Assembly (NCBI GenBank): GCA_002317135.1
Contig: DCIX01000025.1
Coordinates: 258,809 to 322,808 of the forward strand
Source: Bacteroidales bacterium UBA1715
Lineage (GTDB): Bacteria > Bacteroidota > Bacteroidia > Bacteroidales > UBA1715
Reading direction: 5' to 3'
Length of the DNA stretch: 64,000 nt
In this document: piece after piece, positions 45,143 to 54,182 of the stretch
How the letters are laid out: each line of letters opens with the position of its first letter
How positions within the stretch are numbered: the first letter of the stretch is position 1
Notes under the pieces: model-generated
The model's database searches: none
Told to the model about the DNA's origin: nothing
What the model saw: the letters and a program-made list of their open reading frames with translations, nothing else
Position numbers and translations under genes: made by a program

Positions 45143-46369
45143 TTAACAATCCATATTATCTACATTGTTAAACTGAAGAATTAACAACTTAATAGTTTTA
45201 TTTACTTTGAGCCATTGTTTGTAACACAAATCTTTTGTATCTACCAAAAAATCTGCAAAACGCTGAATAATAGTAGGTTTAAGCATTTTATCAATCAAAT
45301 CACAAACTCTATCTGCATCATCAATCACTGCAAAAAATTTTTTGCGATTCATATGTGGCTTGGTAACGTTTCCAAGTCCAGGATTATGATTAGATGCATC
45401 AGAATATTTTGTGTCTTTATACTTGCATTTAGACAAGTCCAAATACGCATTCCCTTTATCCGAATTTACAAATACCAAACCTGTTCCCTTATCATCATCC
45501 ATCTCAGGATGATTTTTTGAAATACCCCAATAATCCGCAATTGTGATATCACTCATACTACTTCCATGCTTGGCTTTACAATCGTAACAAGAAGGTCTTA
45601 GTATTAGATCGCTAAGAAATGCTCTCATATAATGATTCTGCTGATGACAAGATGAAATGAAATAAGTATTATCATTCTCGGTATAAAATAATTTGAAATT
45701 GAATAACTTCCACCCGTTATCCTTATTTCTAAATTCTATACTACTAATTACCTTATTGGTATCTCTTGCAACTTCATCAAGATATCTGCCCCAAACCTTT
45801 GGCGATGGCACTCCATGACATACAAAATCAACAGTCAAAAGATTATCATATTGTTTATTGAGATAGTGATGCAAGCCAGCTATCTGGCAGGGAGTTCCAG
45901 AGAACATAACCTTTCGCCCATTCTTGAGAAATTTCTCAGCCATGGCATAAGTATTGGCAGTCCTTGCCTGCACATATTTTGAGCCACGAAATTCACTAAG
46001 ACCTATAATAGAATCAGTGTAATCAAGAGTCACTTGCCATTGATTATCAAATTTTGCACCGAAGACAACCCCTCCATCCTTAATAATTTGTTCCGCTATT
46101 ATAGAGAAAATACCTCCAGAAGAACTCTCTGAACGAATATTTTCATCATGATTAATTACCGCTAAAACTCTCAAAGGTGTTCTTCTTTCATAAGGCTTTA
46201 GTTCGTGACAAACCTTCTCACACAAACCACAATCAACACAAAGATTCTTATCAACAACTGGATACGAAAAGCCCTCATTATCCTCTAACATCGATATACA
46301 ATGTTTAGGACAACGCTGTTGACATGCGGCACAACCACAACATTGTTGTTTGTTGATTATTTGTATCAT
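45143..46369 (-). CDS. FrhB/FdhB-family iron-sulfur protein (polysaccharide-locus type)
   Basis: 408 residues. The N-terminus has two 4Fe-4S clusters (CCGCAACQQRCP and CVDCGLCEKVCHE). Then comes the coenzyme F420 hydrogenase/dehydrogenase beta-subunit domain with SSGGIFSIIAEQ, FSGTPCQIAGLHHYL and DFVCHGVPSPKVW. In polysaccharide loci this family accompanies pyruvyl-transferase-family proteins, as here; its redox role is not established. F420 itself is not implied. Confidence 0.88.
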   Translation of the reverse strand: MIQIINKQQCCGCAACQQRCPKHCISMLEDNEGFSYPVVDKNLCVDCGLCEKVCHELKPYERRTPLRVLAVINHDENIRSESSSGGIFSIIAEQIIKDGGVVFGAKFDNQWQVTLDYTDSIIGLSEFRGSKYVQARTANTYAMAEKFLKNGRKVMFSGTPCQIAGLHHYLNKQYDNLLTVDFVCHGVPSPKVWGRYLDEVARDTNKVISSIEFRNKDNGWKLFNFKLFYTENDNTYFISSCHQQNHYMRAFLSDLILRPSCYDCKAKHGSSMSDITIADYWGISKNHPEMDDDKGTGLVFVNSDKGNAYLDLSKCKYKDTKYSDASNHNPGLGNVTKPHMNRKKFFAVIDDADRVCDLIDKMLKPTIIQRFADFLVDTKDLCYKQWLKVNKTIKLLILQFNNVDNMDC

Positions 46370-46415
46370 TTAAATCTTACCATTCCATAAAAACAGCCTA
46401 ACGAAACACTGTAAA

Positions 46416-47969
46416 CTATACGTTGCGATGGCGTTTTACAATTCTTGAGAGTATTATTTGTACTTTAACCATAACTACTTCTCGTTCATGCTTGTTGAGT
46501 CCTATATAGAAGGAACTTAAAGTTGCACATACAATGCTTAACACTATGACCACTAATGACATCGACATAGTTTGTGGCATCAATATATGGACTATTATTG
46601 GTAATACAATCGACACAACGGTTACAAGCATACAACGAAGGATTACCTCTTTCACAAAACTCCTTATTCGCAAATTAATAAGTGGGCGAATAATGAATAG
46701 TCTCATTATATAGGCGACACAACAAACGCAAAAATGCACAAGAAAAACAGCCCAAGGGGCTCCCCCTAATTTCAGAATAACGTATGATATAGGAAGTATT
46801 GCAAGTAGAATTCCACCAATTACCGATTGATATTTTTTTACGTTACCCGTTGCTGCTGCGGATATCATCAAAGGATTAGCTGTCGCATCTATAATCATTG
46901 TAGCAATCATTATTCTTAAAAAGATTACCGAATAATTAGGAACCGTTTCAAGCCATATATCCAATATCACTGGCGTTTCGATAACAACTGGAATACAAAG
47001 TATCAAAAGAAGAAAAAATGTAAACTTACTACTCCTATATATCAACTGATGCATTTCATCTAACATTCCTGTCGCATACGTCTTTGTGATCTGGGGATTG
47101 ATAGCCATCTGAAAGTTTACCGAGAACTGCTGAATTGCACCTTGAACCTGCACAGCGACTGCCCTTGCTGCATTTACAATAGGACCAAAGAACACATTCA
47201 GCAACATATTAAGACCTTGTGTGAACATAATTGCTGCTAAGTTGCCCCACAAGTTCCAACCAGCAAAACTAAGCATCTCCTTAAATAGTGTTTTATTCCA
47301 ATAAAAACGATATTTTGTCTCTGAAAAATTATTAACACAATACCTAGAATAACAAAAACGAATACTAAGCTGTATAATAGTCATAAGAATAGCATAGAGA
47401 ATAAGTTTGTCAAAGTCCCAAATTGTAAGAAGATAAACAATAGCCAGTTTAAGTACGACCTCCAATACTGAAATATATGCAAAAGCTGACATTTTCTCAT
47501 GAGCTACTATTGCAGCATTATAAGGATAACTCATAATAGCAATAACAGCAGATATTACACTAAATTGGAGCACCCACATTGTAGCATCCATTCTTTCTGC
47601 AGGAATCACCATCTTGTTATGTAAGAACCATATTCCTATAGATTCGACAAGTATAACAACAACTATTGATATAACAATGTGGATATTTACACTTGTAGCA
47701 AACACTTGTTTTAATCGTTCTATATTACCTTTCCCAAGTTCAAAAGTGATATATCTTTGTGTAGAGGTTGTCATCGCAGCATTTAAAAATCCAAACATTG
47801 CCACAATACCTCCAACAACATTATATATACCATAATCTTCAACTCCAAGTGTTTTCAATACAACCCGACTCGTGTAGAGTTGTACAAACATTATGAACAA
47901 CATTCGAAAATACAAGAGAAGTGTATTCTTCGCTATTCGCTTGTTATTTAATTGAGTTTCCGTAGTCAT
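46416..47969 (-). CDS. Wzx-type polysaccharide flippase
   Basis: 517 residues with about 14 hydrophobic helices (MATE/MOP superfamily). It begins with an N-terminal helix (RIAKNTLLLYFRMLFIMFVQLYTSRVVL) and the family's GVEDYGIYNVVGGIVAMFGFLN. Flips lipid-linked repeat units across the inner membrane. With the Wzy-like gene it indicates a Wzx/Wzy-dependent pathway. Confidence 0.92.
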   Translation of the reverse strand: MTTETQLNNKRIAKNTLLLYFRMLFIMFVQLYTSRVVLKTLGVEDYGIYNVVGGIVAMFGFLNAAMTTSTQRYITFELGKGNIERLKQVFATSVNIHIVISIVVVILVESIGIWFLHNKMVIPAERMDATMWVLQFSVISAVIAIMSYPYNAAIVAHEKMSAFAYISVLEVVLKLAIVYLLTIWDFDKLILYAILMTIIQLSIRFCYSRYCVNNFSETKYRFYWNKTLFKEMLSFAGWNLWGNLAAIMFTQGLNMLLNVFFGPIVNAARAVAVQVQGAIQQFSVNFQMAINPQITKTYATGMLDEMHQLIYRSSKFTFFLLLILCIPVVIETPVILDIWLETVPNYSVIFLRIMIATMIIDATANPLMISAAATGNVKKYQSVIGGILLAILPISYVILKLGGAPWAVFLVHFCVCCVAYIMRLFIIRPLINLRIRSFVKEVILRCMLVTVVSIVLPIIVHILMPQTMSMSLVVIVLSIVCATLSSFYIGLNKHEREVVMVKVQIILSRIVKRHRNV

Positions 47970-48066
47970 TTACACAACTTAAAGAACTTTAGTTTTCTCT
48001 TTCATATTATTATATCGTCAAAATTGGGACGGCAGATTGACAACTCACAAAGATTAGCAAAGTAGT

Positions 48067-49422
48067 TTAATCCCTCCTAAAAATATCCCTCGTATAAACT
48101 TTCTCCATCACATCATCCAAACACGAATCATAACGATTGGCTATGATGGCTTGGCTTTGTGCTTTGAATTGTACCAAATCATTTACTACCAAACTACCAA
48201 AGAAGGTCTCTCCATCTTTTAGCGTTGGTTCGTAGATAATGATAGTAGCACCTTTCGCTTTAATACGTTTCATCACACCCTGGATAGAACTTTGACGAAA
48301 GTTATCGGAGTTGGATTTCATCGTAAGGCGATAAACACCAATGGTTACCGACTTCTCTTCGCCATACTGGTTATGATTAGAATAATCGTAGTAACCAGCC
48401 TTTGCCAACACTTGGTCGGCAATAAAATCCTTGCGTGTGCGGTTACTCTCCACAATAGCCGTCATCATATTCTGCGGCACATCAGCATAGTTGGCCAACA
48501 ACTGCTTGGTATCCTTCGGCAAGCAGTATCCTCCGTAACCAAACGAAGGATTATTGTAGTGTGTACCAATGCGTGGATCCAAACCCACACCTTGAATGAT
48601 GGCCTGTGCCTCCAAGCCCTTCACCTCAGCGTAAGTATCCAACTCATTGAAGTAACTTACTCGAAGTGCCAAATAGGTATTAGCAAAAAGCTTTACTGCC
48701 TCTGCCTCCTTCATACCCATAAAGAGCGTATCGATATCTTCCTTCAAGGCACCCTCTTTCAACAAATCTGCAAAGGTTTTAGCAGCTTGTTCCAAGAAAG
48801 GAACATCAGCAATCTGTTGAATAGCTTGGTTCTCCTCGGCAAATTCATCATTAGGAATAACTTTAGGGTATCCCACAATGATACGAGAAGGATAAAGGTT
48901 ATCATAAAGCGCCTTGCTCTCGCGCAAGAACTCAGGCGAGAAAAGAAGGTTCAACTTCTTTACACCCTTCTGCGCATATTTCACATAAAGATTTCGAGTA
49001 TAACCCACAGGGATGGTGCTTTTGATGACCATCACCGCCTCGGGATTAACCTCCAACACGAGGTCTATCACCTCCTCCACATGAGTAGTGTCGAAATAAT
49101 TCTTTACTGGATCGTAGTTGGTTGGAGCAGCAATGACCACAAAGTCAGCCTCTTTATAAGCAGCACATCCATCTAGTGTTGCAGTCAGATTCAACGGTTT
49201 CTCCGCCAAATACTTTTCTATATATTCATCCTGAATGGGAGAAATTCGACTATTAATCTTCTCTACCTTTTCGGGTACTACGTCCACTGCTACTACTTGG
49301 TGCTTCTGCGCCAAGAGCGTAGCGATACTAAGACCTACATAGCCTGTGCCAGCTACTGCGATTTTTAGATCTTGGAATGGGTTCATATATGTTTTTGTAT
49401 CATCCTTTTGTTTCGTATTCAT
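48067..49422 (-). CDS. ugd: UDP-glucose/nucleotide-sugar dehydrogenase
   Basis: 451 residues. The N-terminal NAD site is VAGTGYVGLSIATLLA, and VIAAPTNYDP, IKSTIPVGYT and the catalytic Cys in SFGYGGYCLPKDTKQL follow. It oxidises UDP-glucose to UDP-glucuronate or a related nucleotide sugar. ATG 49422 begins a 12-residue extension before the usual start; ATG 49386 (MNPFQDLKIAV) is an equally possible start. Nucleotide usage here is closer to the conserved genes than to the AT-rich glycosyltransferases. Confidence 0.9.
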   Translation of the reverse strand: MNTKQKDDTKTYMNPFQDLKIAVAGTGYVGLSIATLLAQKHQVVAVDVVPEKVEKINSRISPIQDEYIEKYLAEKPLNLTATLDGCAAYKEADFVVIAAPTNYDPVKNYFDTTHVEEVIDLVLEVNPEAVMVIKSTIPVGYTRNLYVKYAQKGVKKLNLLFSPEFLRESKALYDNLYPSRIIVGYPKVIPNDEFAEENQAIQQIADVPFLEQAAKTFADLLKEGALKEDIDTLFMGMKEAEAVKLFANTYLALRVSYFNELDTYAEVKGLEAQAIIQGVGLDPRIGTHYNNPSFGYGGYCLPKDTKQLLANYADVPQNMMTAIVESNRTRKDFIADQVLAKAGYYDYSNHNQYGEEKSVTIGVYRLTMKSNSDNFRQSSIQGVMKRIKAKGATIIIYEPTLKDGETFFGSLVVNDLVQFKAQSQAIIANRYDSCLDDVMEKVYTRDIFRRD

Positions 49423-49467
49423 AAGAAGTTTATCACAACTGATTTTTTATTTCTCCCAGAAATGCTG

Positions 49468-49483
49468 TATCCCGTTAGGGATA
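49468..49483. repeat. Short REP-like palindrome
   Basis: TATCCC and GGGATA arms around GTTA, between ugd and the regulator fragment. It resembles the hairpins at 33955-34105. Confidence 0.55.
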
Positions 49484-49494
49484 TACCAACATTC

Positions 49495-49816
49495 CTACCT
49501 CAATACCCAAGCGCCATTTTTCTTTTCGCCTTCGTATTTTATAATACCCGAAGATTGAAGTTCTGCAGTATCACGCTCAATTGTTTTCTCTGAGACACCA
49601 AGCAATTCTGCCATTTGAGACTGAGTGCAATTAGGATTTTCTTTTATAATATCAATTATTGCCAAATGACGCTTTTTACGTTTATCATCGTTTCTACCGA
49701 CATTTCATCGTTTCCACCGACATTTACTCCCTCACTCGTACCTTTTCGTGCAAAAGAAACACGAATCAAATTAGGCTCACACGACATAACCGGTCCAGAG
49801 ATTCCTACAGACTATG
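49495..49816 (-). pseudogene. 3' fragment of an AlbA_2-type (RecG-like) transcriptional regulator gene, copy 2
   Basis: The minus strand keeps the C-terminal winged helix: KKRHLAIIDIIKENPNCTQ, then MAELLGVSEKTIERDTAEL, ending GAWVLR and TAG at 49495-49497. Upstream, after a duplicated 20-base stretch that shifts the frame, it reads IRVSFARKG-SEGVNVG, the linker seen in these regulators. The 5' portion (AlbA_2 domain) is absent. The same linker and helix start recur at 51059-51193. Confidence 0.75.
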
Positions 49817-49818
49817 AA

Positions 49819-50649
49819 TTACCATTCAAACTCATTGATTAGTTCTTCATCATCATAATTTTCCAAAGATATTTCATAAAACAACAGAGTTCCTGGAAAA
49901 TCAAATAAACTTTTATAGATAGATTCTTCCGAACCTTTGGCAACTACTTTACCTGATCTACTAATTACGCAAAATTCATCACTATCAGTACAAGCACTTC
50001 TTATATTTGCTAAACCAAATCCACGATTATGTTTCTGTGACTTCGCCGAGAATCCGTTTTCCATTGCAGTTACAATTGCAATAGAATCAAGAACAGACAC
50101 TCTAATTGTGCCAGCAATAGTCTTTGGTATTCCTACGCCAAAATCACAAATAGCTACTCCTATTTTCATTTTCTTCTCATCAAAAGAAATAAACGAATAG
50201 GCATTCTCATTGGCTTGAGCATGATCAAAAACATTAGCATAAGCCTCTTCCAAACTTATTTGAAAAGCCGATAAATCCTTTCTCTTTAATGAAGCAATTG
50301 ACTTCAAGAAATTAGTAATTTGTATACATTTTGACTCCTTCCAAGACTCCTCTATTCGCCACAAACCCAAACATGAAGCATTAGTTGTCCGATGAGAATA
50401 ATACAATAATGCATTTACAAATTCTTCCTCATCGCCTTTTATAGTGACATTGTTTCCTTTTCCACGCAAGTAGTGCACAAAACATGCTAAAGACGCCACA
50501 TGCATTGGTTGTAGCATAGACACATCAACAGGGAATGTTAAACTAACATGTTCCTCAAAGATTTCCTTTTGACATTCTTGGCTAATTATAGACAACCATG
50601 AACGTTCTTCCAAAGAATCAAATACTATTTTATATTCGTCAACTTGCAT
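49819..50649 (-). CDS. HATPase-domain protein paired with STAS-like DUF4325
   Basis: 276 residues. The first ~115 are unrecognised. Residues ~118-270 form a GHKL/HATPase fold with an N-box EEAYANVFDHA (E135, N139, H143), G1 motif DFGVGIP (169-175) and G2 motif RGFGL (209-213). It has no receiver, His or membrane domain, so it resembles an anti-sigma-factor-type or partner-switching kinase. It starts 33 bases after the STAS-like gene. Function is unknown; a partner-switching or defence role is inference. Confidence 0.8.
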   Translation of the reverse strand: MQVDEYKIVFDSLEERSWLSIISQECQKEIFEEHVSLTFPVDVSMLQPMHVASLACFVHYLRGKGNNVTIKGDEEEFVNALLYYSHRTTNASCLGLWRIEESWKESKCIQITNFLKSIASLKRKDLSAFQISLEEAYANVFDHAQANENAYSFISFDEKKMKIGVAICDFGVGIPKTIAGTIRVSVLDSIAIVTAMENGFSAKSQKHNRGFGLANIRSACTDSDEFCVISRSGKVVAKGSEESIYKSLFDFPGTLLFYEISLENYDDEELINEFEW

Positions 50650-50681
50650 ACAAAATCCGTATTCTTACATTTATACCCCAA

Positions 50682-50972
50682 TCATTGCCTGATTTGTTCA
50701 CATAGTTGAGTGACATAATTTCTAATTCGCTCAGCTTGCTGTTTTGTGATATTAACAAACGATATTTTCTGCTTAAGGGTTTCCGCACCATAATTCTCAA
50801 TAAATTTCCCTATTGAAACATTTAAGAACAATGATGGCAAAGAATTTACGCCAGTAAAATCTAAAATTATCTTAGGATCATTTATATATTTTTCAAATAA
50901 ACAATATAAAACATCACCCGCATCCGGATAATTCTTATTTTGCAACACTTCGTGTAATGAGATTGTACACAT
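50682..50972 (-). CDS. STAS-like DUF4325 protein
   Basis: 96 residues resembling the STAS-like DUF4325 family: KIILDFTGVNSLPSLFLNVSIG is the core strand-helix that in STAS proteins holds the regulatory Ser/Thr. It precedes the HATPase gene, the same order as anti-sigma antagonist/anti-sigma kinase pairs. What it controls cannot be told. A promoter is not obvious in the preceding 90 bases. Confidence 0.75.
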   Translation of the reverse strand: MCTISLHEVLQNKNYPDAGDVLYCLFEKYINDPKIILDFTGVNSLPSLFLNVSIGKFIENYGAETLKQKISFVNITKQQAERIRNYVTQLCEQIRQ

Positions 50973-51058
50973 AATTAAATCACTATTTATTGTTTTGTAA
51001 TAGAAGCACTTTCTGCAAAGTTGATTTATCTTCCCTTATACATATACTCATAATACTT

Positions 51059-51193
51059 TTTGAGACTGAGTACAATTAGGATTTTCTTTTATAATATCAA
51101 TTATTGCCAAATGACGCTTTTTACGTTTATCATAGCTTCTACCGACATTTACTCCCTCACCCGCACCTTTTCGTGCAAAAGAGATACGAATCC
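51059..51193 (-). pseudogene. Regulator gene fragment, copy 1
   Basis: The minus strand reads IRISFARKGAGEGVNVGRSY, then DKRKKRHLAIIDIIKENPNC and TQSQ before diverging. This is nearly identical to the fragment at 49495-49816 over about 120 bases. It begins directly at the rfbC stop and has no start codon of its own. Confidence 0.75.
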
Positions 51194-51787
51194 TTAAATA
51201 CTATTTGGAGTAAATTCTGGATATAAATCAACATTATAATCAAACGGACTATCAAAATTCTTCAATAGCTCATGTTTTGTATCCTTATCCGAAAGAATTG
51301 CCCTATCAGTAGGAATTTTCCAATCTATTCCAAGGCTATCATCAAGTATTGAGATTCCTCCATCGGCTTGAGGAGCATAGAAGTTATCGCATTTATATTG
51401 AAATACTGCTGTTTCGGATAGAACTGCAAACCCATGGGCAAAACCTCTTGGTACAAAGAATTGGCGATGGTTTTCCTCTGTTAATTCAACTGCAACGTGT
51501 TGGCCGTATGTAGGTGAACCTTTACGGATATCTACGGCTACATCAAGAACGGCTCCTTTTACACATCGAACAAGTTTGCTCTGAGTAAATGGAGGGGCTT
51601 GAAAATGCAATCCTCTCATTACACCGTACGAAGACATTGATTCGTTATCCTGCACGAAATTAATTGGTCTTACTTTTTCTTCAAACTCTCTTTGTGAGAA
51701 ACTCTCGAAGAAATAACCTCTGGCATCTTTAAATACCTTTGGTTCGATGATTACAACACCTTCGATGGCGGTTTTGATTATTTCCAT
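51194..51787 (-). CDS. rfbC: dTDP-4-dehydrorhamnose 3,5-epimerase
   Basis: 197 residues. Cupin-fold epimerase in dTDP-L-rhamnose synthesis; MRGLHFQAPPFTQSKLVRC, VDIRKGSPTYGQ, FFVPRGFAHGFAVLSE and FQYKCDNFYAPQ are all present, including the catalytic His and Tyr-type residues. It is about ten residues longer than typical, with a divergent C-terminus (NVDLYPEFTPNSI). It is separated from rfbD by the DUF234-type ATPase gene. Confidence 0.95.
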   Translation of the reverse strand: MEIIKTAIEGVVIIEPKVFKDARGYFFESFSQREFEEKVRPINFVQDNESMSSYGVMRGLHFQAPPFTQSKLVRCVKGAVLDVAVDIRKGSPTYGQHVAVELTEENHRQFFVPRGFAHGFAVLSETAVFQYKCDNFYAPQADGGISILDDSLGIDWKIPTDRAILSDKDTKHELLKNFDSPFDYNVDLYPEFTPNSI

Positions 51788-51796
51788 ATTATTAAA

Positions 51797-51830
51797 GGCG
51801 TATGCGATATGCCCCTACATTATTTATCTT
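51797..51830. repeat. Direct repeat copy at the 3' side of the ATPase gene
   Basis: 34 bases starting GGCGTATGCGATATGCCCC; the copy at 53269-53302 differs at one base. It contains the GGCGTAT/ATACGCC palindrome in the other copy. It lies between the ATPase stop and rfbC. Confidence 0.8.
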
Positions 51831-51841
51831 TGAATTTTTCA

Positions 51842-53218
51842 TTATATCCTCTCCATATCATCCATAGAGAGACCTTGCTTCTGTATATTCTTACCTTTAA
51901 AATTGTGGCGCTGCATCTCAACCACTTTTTCTGTCAAACGGTTGGGATTGTATTTTTGAGCATTACGCTTCACCTCATAGGCTTCCACTTCGCCACCAAT
52001 TGTTTCAGCAACTATATCAATTTCGAAATCATCTGAATTACCGTTGCTATTCTTACCTCCCGTTTTCCACCAACCACCAATTCGCTGATACCTACAGGAT
52101 TCCATCATTCGTTGAGAAAACCATCTTTCTAAAGCAATGCCAGAGAAATTTGTATAATCTTCTGTCATAATATTCTCCAAAGCCTGCATATTCTGGAGTT
52201 CTATAAGAGCAGCATATCGATACATGTATCGAAACCAAAAACGGAAGAAATTATCTTGAATTTCAAACCGCACGGTCTGGCTTCCTTCTTTCGCACCAAT
52301 TGGGCGTTTCTTTCGAATAATACCATAGTTTTCCTCAAGGACCTTCATTTGTCCACCCAAGCTCTTCATTCCAGTTGCCGCTTCTATCTCGCTCTGCGTT
52401 ACATCACCACGAGCAATCTGCCCCAAGATACTAAAATAGGAGCCATATTGCTTACCAAATTCTTGAATAAGAATGCTTTTCCCCTCGTTCACGAAAAAAC
52501 TATCACCAGATGAACAAACATAATGAAGCATTTTCTGGACATCCGTACAACCATTATTCATCAGCAGCTCAATATATCGAGCAACTCCACCTGTTATAGT
52601 CCATAATGCCAACAAATCTTCACTAGTATAATTCGGTTTGTAATCGCTAAGAATATCGCGAATGGTATTGGTAGAGAATGGCATCAAGCGAATAGTACAA
52701 TCATCTCTACCAAAAAGCGGCTGAGCTTCGTCCTTAAAAATCTTTTCCATCATACGGAAAATAGAACCAGAAACAATCAAACAAACATTGGTTTCTTTTT
52801 TGTACTTGTCCCACAACTCTTGTATATCACTAAACACCCCTGCATTCACATTGTCCCACTCCTGAAATTCATCCATAAATACGGTGAATCGTTTACGCTT
52901 ACCAAATTCCAACAACAATTGCATTAGTTCACGCATTGAACTGATAGCTTCAGGTACAAATTCTCCCAGTTTAGTTCTTATTTCCTCGGCAAAAGTCCTC
53001 ACCAACACAGATTCCGTCTTTCGTCCAACAAAGAAATACAATCCTGGAGCCTCTATTTCTGTCTCTTGCATTAACCGATACACGAGACTAGTTTTGCCCA
53101 CACGTCGTCTGCCTGTCAACACCACAAATCGGGAACAGTCTTCGTATGCTTGCTGCTGAATCTCCTTCAGCCGAGTCATCTCTTGTATTCTATCGTAGAA
53201 CTTTTTCATAGAATCCAA
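51842..53218 (-). CDS. DUF234-type AAA ATPase
   Basis: 458 residues. Walker A GRRRVGKT at 36-43, Walker B in FTVFMDEFQEW, an Arg-finger-like region and a C-terminal DUF234 domain (FEIQDNFFRFWFRYM...EIDIVAETIGGEVEAYEVKRN, a restriction-nuclease-like core). Such ATPases are mobile, often inserted into variable regions; the function is unclear. It interrupts rfbC-rfbD and is flanked by 34-base direct repeats. Confidence 0.88.
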   Translation of the reverse strand: MDSMKKFYDRIQEMTRLKEIQQQAYEDCSRFVVLTGRRRVGKTSLVYRLMQETEIEAPGLYFFVGRKTESVLVRTFAEEIRTKLGEFVPEAISSMRELMQLLLEFGKRKRFTVFMDEFQEWDNVNAGVFSDIQELWDKYKKETNVCLIVSGSIFRMMEKIFKDEAQPLFGRDDCTIRLMPFSTNTIRDILSDYKPNYTSEDLLALWTITGGVARYIELLMNNGCTDVQKMLHYVCSSGDSFFVNEGKSILIQEFGKQYGSYFSILGQIARGDVTQSEIEAATGMKSLGGQMKVLEENYGIIRKKRPIGAKEGSQTVRFEIQDNFFRFWFRYMYRYAALIELQNMQALENIMTEDYTNFSGIALERWFSQRMMESCRYQRIGGWWKTGGKNSNGNSDDFEIDIVAETIGGEVEAYEVKRNAQKYNPNRLTEKVVEMQRHNFKGKNIQKQGLSMDDMERI

Positions 53219-53268
53219 ATTTTACAGCCATAAAATTTGCGACCATAAAATTACAATCAATTCATAAC

Positions 53269-53302
53269 GGCGTATGCGATACGCCCCTACATTATTTATC
53301 TT
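53269..53302. repeat. Direct repeat copy at the 5' side of the ATPase gene
   Basis: 34 bases containing GGCGTAT GCG ATACGCC and the last codons of rfbD (stop at 53292-53294). The partner is at 51797-51830. The duplicated rfbD 3' end suggests how the ATPase gene entered. Confidence 0.8.
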
Positions 53303-54176
53303 TTATATTTTCTATACACTTTTTCAAACTCTCGGTCCAATACGGAATGGTAATATTAAATGTATCCTTAATCTTTGTTTTATCCAAAACAGAATAACTT
53401 GGACGGGTTACTGGACTCGGAAATTCATTTGAATGGCACGGCTGAATATCGCACTCGGTATTTCCGCAATATTCGGCAATCATTTTTGTAAAATCATACC
53501 AACTGCAAACTCCCTCGTTTGAATAATGGTAAACACCCACTACAGGATTCTTCAAAGCAGTCACAATCGCAGTTGCCAAATCCCATGCGTATGTCGGAGT
53601 ACCGCATTGATCAAATACAACCTTTAATTGCGGTTTGGTAGCAGTAAGATTCATCATCGTCTTGCAAAAGTTTTTACCAAACTCGCTGTAAAGCCATGCG
53701 GTACGGATGATGATATACTTACATCCTGTAGCAATAATTTTTTCTTCTCCTAAAAGTTTTGTTGCACCATACACGCCTGTCGGCGTACCTTTTTGATCCT
53801 CCTTGCAAGGAGTATTGTATGGTTCTTTGCCAAACACATAATCAGTAGAAATTTGAATAAGTAAGCCATCTACTTCCTTCATTGCCTTGGCAAGATTTTC
53901 AGGGGCAGTGGCATTCAGTTTCTCTACAAGAGTATATTTTTCAGGATCTTCGGCTCCGTCCACATTTGTCCAAGCAGCACAATTCACAATAGCATTCACA
54001 TTGTGCTCCTTCACCATGCTGCGAATTGCCTCAAGGTCAGTAATATCCAAATAAGTTGTTTCAAGCCCTTCAACCTGATTTACATCTGTAAAAATATATG
54101 TATCAGCACTTTCCTTGCTAATAATTCTCATCTCGTTTCCGAGCTGACCATTAGCGCCTGTAACAAGAATATTCAT
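53292..54176 (-). CDS. rfbD: dTDP-4-dehydrorhamnose reductase
   Basis: 294 residues, SDR fold: NAD(P) motif VTGANGQLGNEM, WTNVDGAED, ISTDYVFG and the catalytic YGATKLLGE (Y-x3-K). Final step of dTDP-L-rhamnose synthesis. It lies six bases after rfbB. Confidence 0.96.
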   Translation of the reverse strand: MNILVTGANGQLGNEMRIISKESADTYIFTDVNQVEGLETTYLDITDLEAIRSMVKEHNVNAIVNCAAWTNVDGAEDPEKYTLVEKLNATAPENLAKAMKEVDGLLIQISTDYVFGKEPYNTPCKEDQKGTPTGVYGATKLLGEEKIIATGCKYIIIRTAWLYSEFGKNFCKTMMNLTATKPQLKVVFDQCGTPTYAWDLATAIVTALKNPVVGVYHYSNEGVCSWYDFTKMIAEYCGNTECDIQPCHSNEFPSPVTRPSYSVLDKTKIKDTFNITIPYWTESLKKCIENIKDK

Positions 54177-54182
54177 AGGGCC

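Noticed and set aside
49346..49842. Several plus-strand open frames between ugd and the HATPase gene
   Set aside because: They are antisense to the winged-helix regulator fragment, whose minus-strand translation is recognisable.
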